The notes under the pieces: generated by a model
Database searches by the model: none
What the model was told of the DNA's origin: nothing
What the model saw: the letters and a program-made list of their open reading frames with translations, nothing else
Program-made: the position numbers and the translations under genes
Assembly (NCBI RefSeq): GCF_019112545.1
Contig: NW_025064894.1
Location: 1,233,631-1,297,630 of the forward strand
Source: Guyanagaster necrorhizus
Lineage: Eukaryota; Basidiomycota; Agaricomycetes; Agaricales; Physalacriaceae
DNA length: 64,000 nucleotides
Direction of reading: 5' to 3'
Shown: one piece after another, positions 57,274 through 64,000 of the stretch
Position numbering within the stretch: the first letter of the stretch is position 1
Layout: the number at the start of each line of letters is the position of its first letter

Positions 57274-59323
57274 CCGGTCGGGAGCCCATATTCGGGGGCG
57301 GGGGATCTGCGTATGATGATCGAAACGCGTCATAAAGACATCTATGACGTTGGTTTATTCGCCACCGCCATCCGTAATTCAAAGTGCGCGCCCTCTGCCA
57401 AAGTCAAGGCTTAAAGTAGTTGTTGATCGATCTCATCTGCAGAGCCAATACGTTAACATTTCAGGAAAGAGAGAAGACCCTCCATATATTCAGCGAAAGA
57501 AAAAGAAAGCTAGTTTCACGCTTTAGTCTAATTCGGAAAGTCGTGTATTCTTACTACGCATCCAGTATATAGGAACATCACCTACCATCTGCATAAACGA
57601 TTCCTGTTCGTTTAACAGGTGAACCGATAGAATGGGCAGATCGCTTACGGTCCGAAAGAACGAAGTGAAAATGAAAAAAATCCATTTGTGGTAAAGGTTA
57701 GCCATCAGCATCTATCGGATTATCACATGATGGCAGAAACTTCTGCTTGCCTGGGCCTAGGTTATCGTGGCGCAGTTCCCAGTAAGGCACCCATGCTTGA
57801 AAAAAGATCGGTTATCTGATGGAGACGCAACCAATGACACGATTTTAACGGTAGGTGTCTTCTGACATTGCCCCGATGTTTAACTGACACCTTCACATGC
57901 GGTATGAGCACCGAAAGCTCACTTATTACAGGCACATGTAGTCTCCATCTCCATCATACGTTTACCGTGGTTCTGGTCCATGGCGAAGTCGATGAAAATG
58001 CTTGTAGCTAAGGCTGCAGACCAAGACAGTTTAGGGAAAATGAAGGAGGCCAAGATTTCGGTTCATGAACTCCAGCGTTTCCCCAATACTGGAATGAAAT
58101 ACATCAGACTCGTGCCCGGTCAAAAGGTCGATACCTTGACTGCATACGAAACTCCACAGGTCAGTCAGTAGGTGACCTGAGAATATGTCAATAATGTTCT
58201 GGGAGAATCGTGCTAGTGGATCGTGAATATCAAGCACGCATCTATTTTCGAAGGAAATTGATGACTTGTAAGATGTGGCTCTGTGTGCCTTGGAGACACT
58301 TCCGCTTTCCTCATTGCTCGTCAATAGAATGGGTCGTCCTTGTATAAACGCATCGGGCTGGGACGCAACGCCTTGTAGAAGTGATGGAGGATCTGAGCAA
58401 CTTTAGCAACACACGTCCATGGATATTCGGCATGTCATTCATCCCCCAATTCAGGTCTTGAGTTGCACCAAGCTCTGAGATGGATCAGTTCTGAGATGGA
58501 TCAGTACTATGCAAGAGACCATTTGTTTCGGGAATACCGGACCGGAAACGCCACGCCCTGGTGACAGTCACGCTTCCTCATTTATGACGACCACGTGGAT
58601 AGTAGGCTCTCGTACCGGAGGTTAGAGAGCCTTTTTATGATACAAAGGAAAATTTATGACTCTCATCCAGCTCGAACATGAAATATCGAGTCATTGACTG
58701 GGGATATCGACACCGGTTCTCTTGTTAAAGTAGTGGCAACTTCCTTGGAAGAGAATTGCAAGCAGCGGTGGCAGCCCGGAGTATCAGAACACAACGTGCG
58801 TGTGGCAATCTAGCAGATACGTTTTTCTGTCTTTTTTTCTGGATGTCATGCTAACCCATCATGAGCTCAGATTTCATGGAACGCCAATTTTTATCCCACA
58901 GAAATCTGCAGCGTCGCTCCACAGGTCAAAAAATGTTTTCTCCAACGAGACCGTCCGCAGTTTTTGTTGAGTCGCTGGAATGCCACTTAGACGATGCTAG
59001 GTGGAATGGATTGGCTGTTTTATCTAGCTGTGGAAACGTGTGCTCTATGTCTACCCGCCCCTAAATGGACACATCTACGATCTAAATCCGCTGATGCTTT
59101 CTCTTACCTACGCTCCCATCGCCTTCCTTCAAGCAACAGAATTCTGTAAGTAATTATTTCATCTTTTGTACTGCTACCCTCAATTCATATCATTAGTCCG
59201 GCGAATCGCACCATTTTACAATTGCTTCATCCAAAGGGTACGAAATCCATCATAAGTATTGCGTTCAACATGTTTAAGATATTTTGTATAGATCCCATGT
59301 ATAAAATGCGAATTCGAAGCAAT
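57274..59323. other. Intergenic, no supported gene
   Basis: CpG is normal. A small tandem duplication of CTGAGATGGATCAGT occurs at about 58,475-58,506. Short ORFs at 57,980-58,171 and 58,861-59,064 have no recognised features. Confidence 0.4.
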
Positions 59324-59690
59324 CTATCCATCGATTTTTTGTCCATTGGTGATGAAAAATACTTGATCAGCAACACTCTTCGGACTTGCAAGTAAATGAT
59401 CAGCAGCCAGAATGTGAGCATGGACAGTGTTACCCACATAGAGGTAATCCATGAGATTTGTAGTATCTCTGAATTGTATATTATCCTGACTGTCCTCAAG
59501 CAGCTTCACTACATGCCAAATGAGCTGCTTGTCACATGGAAAGCCAACTGACATCTATCTGATCATCCTGCATGCCCTACAAACTATGACCACCACACCA
59601 TCATACCAACCATCCCATCCACATTGAGTACAATTCATTCAGCAAAAGCCTTGGTATGATGATATGCATTATAATCTTGAGAAAGTATAG
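59324..59690 (-). pseudogene. Fragment of sterol 3-dehydrogenase/decarboxylase gene (Erg26-like)
   Basis: The minus-strand translation matches the 3-beta-HSD family, in particular the C-3 sterol dehydrogenase/C-4 decarboxylase of ergosterol synthesis. The order is AYHHTKA (the Y-x3-K active-site motif, near 59,660), IVLNVDGMVGMM, then KQLIWHVVKLLEDSQDNIQF, TTNLMDYLYVGNTVHAHILA and SPKSVADQVFFITNG at about 59,554-59,340. The NAD-binding N-terminus and the C-terminus are missing. Stops and frameshifts interrupt it: the GPGDRQ-type segment is scrambled. It sits at the edge of a CpG-poor repeat block, so it may be a host gene fragment captured by or stranded beside an element. Confidence 0.65.
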
Positions 59691-60899
59691 AAACATTGTC
59701 ATCTTTCACTTTGGCCAAATCCATACCTGTTCAAAGAATGCCAGTCAAGGATGTGTACACAAGTTTCCTGATATCTGCAGCCTGACAGGCAGATACAACC
59801 AAAGAAGTTTCCCTCCTTGTTTATGCAAAAGCACACATAAGAAGGTAGTCCATGAATTAAAGAAGTTGTATGATAGACTATATTTGGTTTGAACTAGTAA
59901 GGGTTCACCTCCACAGTTAATTCCAGATCTACATAGAGAAAATATGCATCTGCTTCAAAATGTCAGTTAATTATATCTTGTCAGTTATGTCTACAGTTAT
60001 TCTGGGCTCTAACAGTGAAATATTCCACTCCTTCCACTGTCTGGCTTCAGAAAGGCTGAAGAAGATTGAAAACCATGATTTTACCATTTCCTCACACTTT
60101 CAGATTGATCACAGCAATGTGGAATCCAAGAAAGCTGATTCCATCAGTGACCATATGTAAGAATTAGCTAAGATGGAAAAATTCACATTCTTAGCTGACC
60201 AGTCTCAGATTGGAAGAACTTTGAACCTCAACATCAAAATCCTTATCTGAATCAGATATGTTTTTCAGGCAGTCAGATGCAAAGAAAGTATAATGATTAA
60301 CAGTCATAGACAGATAAAATGAACTCAGTAACAGAGTTATTAGACAGAACTGTTTTCTGTTGTGGATTGAGTTCAGCTGATGTTAGAAATATATGGCTTG
60401 ACCACTTTCTGAAAATCATTTGATAATGACAAGCTTGTTAATATCTGGACATTACAAAATTTCAAGGCCTTAGAAGGCCAGTGGTAAGAGATATACATAT
60501 GGAAAATGATAGTTCAAGGATAGTATTTCATATGATCACACTATATAAGTCCTATCTCTATCACTGTCATGGTACACATCAAAGCAGACATAGATGGTTG
60601 CACAAGATTATGCATTCCTTGTGGATCAGCTGGGTGTAGACTGGAAATCAGATTGTACATTGATATGAAATGTATTTAGATAGTATAAACAATGATTAGG
60701 CCTCTTACTGGACAGCCATTTATATTTATAACCAGACTTACTCCGAATATCCAGCCATACTGACATTACCACTGTACTGGTCCAAGTATGAACTTTGGCC
60801 AATGCTGAACACACCATTAGTTCAACTCCAGGAGGCTATATACACAGCACTATCAATCTGAATGACATCCACACATACCCTCTGATAGTGACTTCAGCA
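59691..60899. other. CpG-poor repeat sequence, family unknown
   Basis: Broken plus-strand frames, including a 66-codon one at 59,960-60,160 (SEIFHSFHCLASERLKKIEN), suggest element remnants. No LTR or domain is recognised, and the boundary to the gypsy element downstream is uncertain. Confidence 0.35.
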
Positions 60900-61149
60900 A
60901 GCTGAGAAGCCAGCTCTGGCCTGACATCCTTGAAGGGAAACAGGTAGTTGGCTCTTGGCCAGACAACCACCTGCCAACAAAGCAGAATTGAGTGGACAAA
61001 CTAGGGTAGATGACTCTGATGCTATCAAGTTGGACTTCACAATCATCAATGGATGAATCATATGGAAGGCAAGCACTGGACCAGCAGGAAGCCTAGTTGT
61101 GGATGACTACTCACTTCACTCATTCCTCAGACTGCTCCAGGAATAGGAA

Positions 61150-62080
61150 CACCCATCTTTTCATGGGTACCTAAATCTGATCAGGCCTTTAGCTGTTGAT
61201 GCCCTCCTTATTCAGTGCAAACCAGATCTTGTGTGAAAGCCATGCCCATTCAAGAGTCTCTCTGATGACATTGACTGCTTTCTCACTGACTGTGAACAAT
61301 ATTTTGAGGTATATTCAGCATACTTAATAGTGGACATCTATCAGACAGCATTTGCCACCTTCTACTTTGAGGACAAGACTAAAACCTGGTGGACTCTCCA
61401 AAGCACTAACTTCTATTCTAACACTAGGAGGCACCATTGACTGCCATCCTGGGATACCTTCAAACAGATTGTATGTGACAAGTTCACTGACTCCACTATA
61501 CAGGAAGTATATAAGAACAAAATGTAGGAGTTGTAGATGGGTGATAAAACAGCAAATGAGTATTTTGATGAGCTGGAACAACTTGCCAAATTAGCCAGGC
61601 TCCTGGATGACATTGATGAAGAAGGATGGATGGTTGAAGCTTTGAAAATCAGAGTGCTATCTTCTTATCTGAAAATCATTTTGGATATTCATCTTAACAT
61701 CCTGAAGGAGTACAAAGAATAGAAGGAGAGGATCACAATCATGAACAAGGAGTGGCAGTGACAGAAGGCAGCCAGTGCCTATTAGCAGAATGACTAAAAA
61801 CTGAATCACCTGACCAAGACCTCCTCTCCTGCTAAAGCCACTGTTAGCAGCACTGCTTCTTCCTATACAATGTAAAAGACAGAAACAGGAACTACCTATA
61901 CAGAACAAGAAAAACCCATGGACATTGACTGAATGAAGAAGGAGGAAAAGTGTTTTAACTGTGGAGAGAAGAGACATTTATCATAGAACTGCCTAAAGAA
62001 GAAATGCACCTGAGAAGACATATGGACACAGATCACTGAACTGCAAAAGGAGATGGATGGACTCAAAGAGAATAGTAAGG
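61150..62080 (+). pseudogene. Gypsy gag with disrupted zinc knuckle
   Basis: Translation on the plus strand shows DDIDCFLTDCEQYFEVY, KTKTWW and ANEYFDELEQLAKLA, the same conserved points as in the gag at 1.0-2.0 kb. A CCHC knuckle follows at about 61,945-61,995 (CFNCGEKRHLS, stop, NC); the stop codon lies inside the knuckle. Further in-frame stops occur at about 61,430, 61,528 and 61,720. A protein made from it could not be complete. Confidence 0.7.
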
Positions 62081-62149
62081 ATACAAAGATTAAGGAGGTA
62101 AAAGATGTGGCCAATGAGTGAACAATTCCACTCAGTTGACCAATGGACT

Positions 62150-62467
62150 TCATGGTGTGTCTCATGTAGCTGCTGGACAGATTTATTTACCCTCTGTAGT
62201 TACTTCTATTTACATACATTCAAATATACCCTATATGCTGTTACTGACCTTGGAGTGAAGGAGGTCTTTCTAGGCTATGACTGGCTCATTCAGCATAATC
62301 AGCTGGTCAATTAGAAGACCAGCCAAATCACTTTCACCTGCTGCCAATGCTGCAAAATGCCATTCAAATTATCAGATGAGGACTCTAAAGATCAGTGGGA
62401 TGAGGAGATGGAGGACAGTGAAACCATCCCCATAATCAACATAGAGCAAGTGATCTACATTTAAGCC
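62150..62467 (+). pseudogene. Gypsy protease remnant and linker
   Basis: It ends with EVFLGYDWLIQHNQLVN at about 62,260-62,312, the conserved C-terminal end of the protease. A stop and a Cys-containing linker follow (ITFTCCQCCKMPFKL). The active-site segment upstream is not recognisable. Confidence 0.55.
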
Positions 62468-63230
62468 ATGTATCATGCTAATGACTTAGCAGCAAAGGTC
62501 AATGCAGGGAAGGAATCCAAATCATTTGAAGAGATGGTGTCTCCATGGGCTCAAGATTTTTGGGATCTATTCAACAAGGAGAATTTCAATGAGCTGCCTA
62601 AGCTAAAGTCTTGGAACCATGCAATCAAGCTAATCCCAAATGTGAATGCCAATCTTGACTGCAAGGTATACCCCCTCAGTCAACCAGAACAACTAGAACT
62701 TGACAAGTTCCTGGATGAGAACTTATCCAGTAGATGGATCCAATTGTTCAAGTCTCCTATGGCATCTCCCTTCTTTTTTATTAAAAAGAAGAATGAGAAA
62801 CTTCAACTGGTCCAAGATTATCAGAAGCTCAATGCGATGATCAAGAACTGATACCCACTTCTATTGATCTCTGAGTTCATGGACAAGCTACACAGGGCTA
62901 AGTATTATTCCAAACTTGATGTTAGATGGGAATACAACAATGTTAGGATCCAGGAAGGGGATGAGTTGAAGGCAGTTTTTTGGACCAATTGTAGTTTTTT
63001 TAAACTGACAGTTATGTTTTTTGGATTAGCCAACTCCCCAGTGACTTTCCAGTGGATGATGAACAACATCTTTAAGGATATCATTGCCACCAGAAAGGTC
63101 ATGATATACCTCAATGACATTCTCATCATGTCAAAGGACTGGGCTGAGCATCAAAGCCTGGTATGACAGGTACTTGCTCTTATGTGAAAGCATAAGCTTT
63201 TCCTGAAGGCCAAGAAGTGTGAGTTCAAGA
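62468..63230 (+). pseudogene. Gypsy reverse transcriptase with altered catalytic box
   Basis: The order of RT motifs is clear: the N-terminal LSQPEQLELDKFLDENL and FFFIKKKNEKLQLVQDYQKL (62,468-62,851), motif A YYSKLDVRWEYNNVRI (about 62,910), motif B FFGLANSPVTFQWMMNNIF (about 63,020-63,075) and the catalytic box YLNDILIMSKD (about 63,106-63,138), where functional enzymes have YLDD. A stop separates the first two parts at 62,849-62,851. The changed Asp and the stops show it is inactive. Confidence 0.75.
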
Positions 63231-63280
63231 TGTTGTAAACAGAATACCTAGAGGTCATCATCAGTGAAGAGAGCATCTGG

Positions 63281-63862
63281 ATGGATCCAGTAAAGGTAGC
63301 AGAGGTGGTGGGGTGGCTGACACCAACAAAGAAGAAGGAACTTCAATCATTCCTTGGGTTCACAAACTTCTACCACCAATTCATCCAAGACTACAGTGAG
63401 ATTGTCCAACCAATGACCCAGCTTATGGGAAACATGCCTTGGGCATGGGGCCTTCTCCAACAGATAGCATTTGAAGACCTGAAGTGACAACTGGCAGAAG
63501 ATGTGGTACTAGCAGTACCAACAGAGGAGAGAAGGTTCTGTGTCAAAGCAGACTCAAGCAAAGGTGCAATAGGTGCCATCCTATCACAAGAACAAAAGGG
63601 GAAGTGGTAACCAGTAGCCTTCCTTTCAATGGCACTAACTATTACTGAGTGCAACTATGAGATTTATGACAAGGAACTCTTGGCAATCATGCTCACACTG
63701 GCAGAATGGAGACACTACTTGATCAGATCCACACAGATCTTCAAAATATGGACTAATTATGAAAACCTGATATTTCTGATCTCTCCAGAAGCTGAACTGA
63801 TGACAGGCATGCTGGGTCACAGAGCTCTCAGAGTACCATCATACATTGCATCACAAGGCTGA
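63281..63862 (+). pseudogene. Gypsy RNase H domain remnant
   Basis: The RT connection segment PTKKKELQSFLGFTNFYHQF starts at about 63,330. RNase H follows with FCVKADSSKGAIGAILSQ (first Asp, about 63,540) and [20 protein letters not shown] (catalytic Glu, about 63,640-63,700), then WRHYLIRS. Stops interrupt at about 63,486 and 63,607. Confidence 0.7.
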
Positions 63863-64000
63863 AACCATAAACAAAAAGGCAGACCATGACCAGAAAGGGA
63901 AAGACAATAATAGGATTATATTGTTGAAACTGGAACACTTTCAGGCTATGATAATGCTGACAGAGGAGGAGATCCATGAACAAATCAAGAGCATCATGAG
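63863..64000 (+). other. Gypsy pol continues past window end
   Basis: Translation in this stretch is consistent with the linker between RNase H and integrase (EHFQAMIMLTEEEIHEQIKS). The window ends inside it. Confidence 0.45.

Larger units (their letters stand above)
60900..64000 (+). mobile_element. Ty3/gypsy element, plus strand, runs out of window
   Basis: Gag, protease, RT and RNase H remnants follow each other in the correct order on the plus strand. The gag and protease belong to the same family as the remnant at 188-4,301. No 5' LTR was identified upstream. CpG is nearly absent. The integrase and 3' LTR would lie beyond 64,000. Confidence 0.8.

Noticed and set aside
1..64000. CRISPR arrays, operons or other prokaryotic defence systems
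   Set aside because: No direct-repeat arrays or prokaryotic gene layout; the introns and gene families are fungal.

Overview
This window looks like a chromosome segment of a mushroom-type basidiomycete (Agaricomycetes). The case rests on many short introns of about 50-60 bp, an intron-dense fungal Argonaute, a ten-exon acetyl-CoA synthetase, F-box proteins with the coiled-coil leader common in Agaricomycetes, and Ty3/gypsy retrotransposons. There is no prokaryotic gene organisation. Splice models were made by hand; those for the Argonaute, the acetyl-CoA synthetase and two small genes close in frame over all exons.

The window is a mosaic of two kinds of DNA. Repeat blocks at about 1-24.1 kb, 43.57-46.0 kb and 59.3-64 kb are almost free of CpG and full of broken reading frames. 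Host-gene islands at about 24.1-43.5 kb and 46-59.2 kb have ordinary CpG content. The likely cause is cytosine methylation followed by C-to-T decay of silenced repeats.

Repeat block 1 holds, in order: a gag-protease gypsy remnant with its about 470-bp LTR (1-4,772); a piece of a 1.8-kb repeat (4,773-5,187); a decayed intron-containing gene of unknown function (about 5.38-10.5 kb); a gypsy pol on the minus strand (10.88-14.24 kb) interrupted by a solo LTR; a nearly perfect inverted repeat of two 1,832-bp arms around a 945-bp LINE fragment (14,240-18,848); a second gypsy pol (19.3-22.25 kb); and another solo LTR (22,834-23,299).

Island 1 holds a one-stop pseudogene (25.37 kb), two tandem minus-strand F-box paralogues that are broken to different degrees (28.5-32.4 kb), a complete Argonaute in 24 exons with a DEDD catalytic set (35,082-39,125), a predicted 74-residue tail-anchored protein, a third decayed F-box gene, and a possible zinc-binding protein. 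Repeat block 2 is a third copy of the 1.8-kb repeat with another element fragment inside it.

Island 2 holds a C2HC zinc-finger candidate, several uncertain minus-strand genes, and a complete acetyl-CoA synthetase with a TATA box (53,001-55,507). The right edge is a fragment of a sterol-dehydrogenase (Erg26-type) gene beside repeats, followed by a plus-strand gypsy element that runs out of the window.

The most interesting association is a long hairpin-capable inverted repeat made of decayed retroelement sequence about 16 kb from an apparently slicing-competent Argonaute. That they work together is inference; the sequence shows only that both are present.
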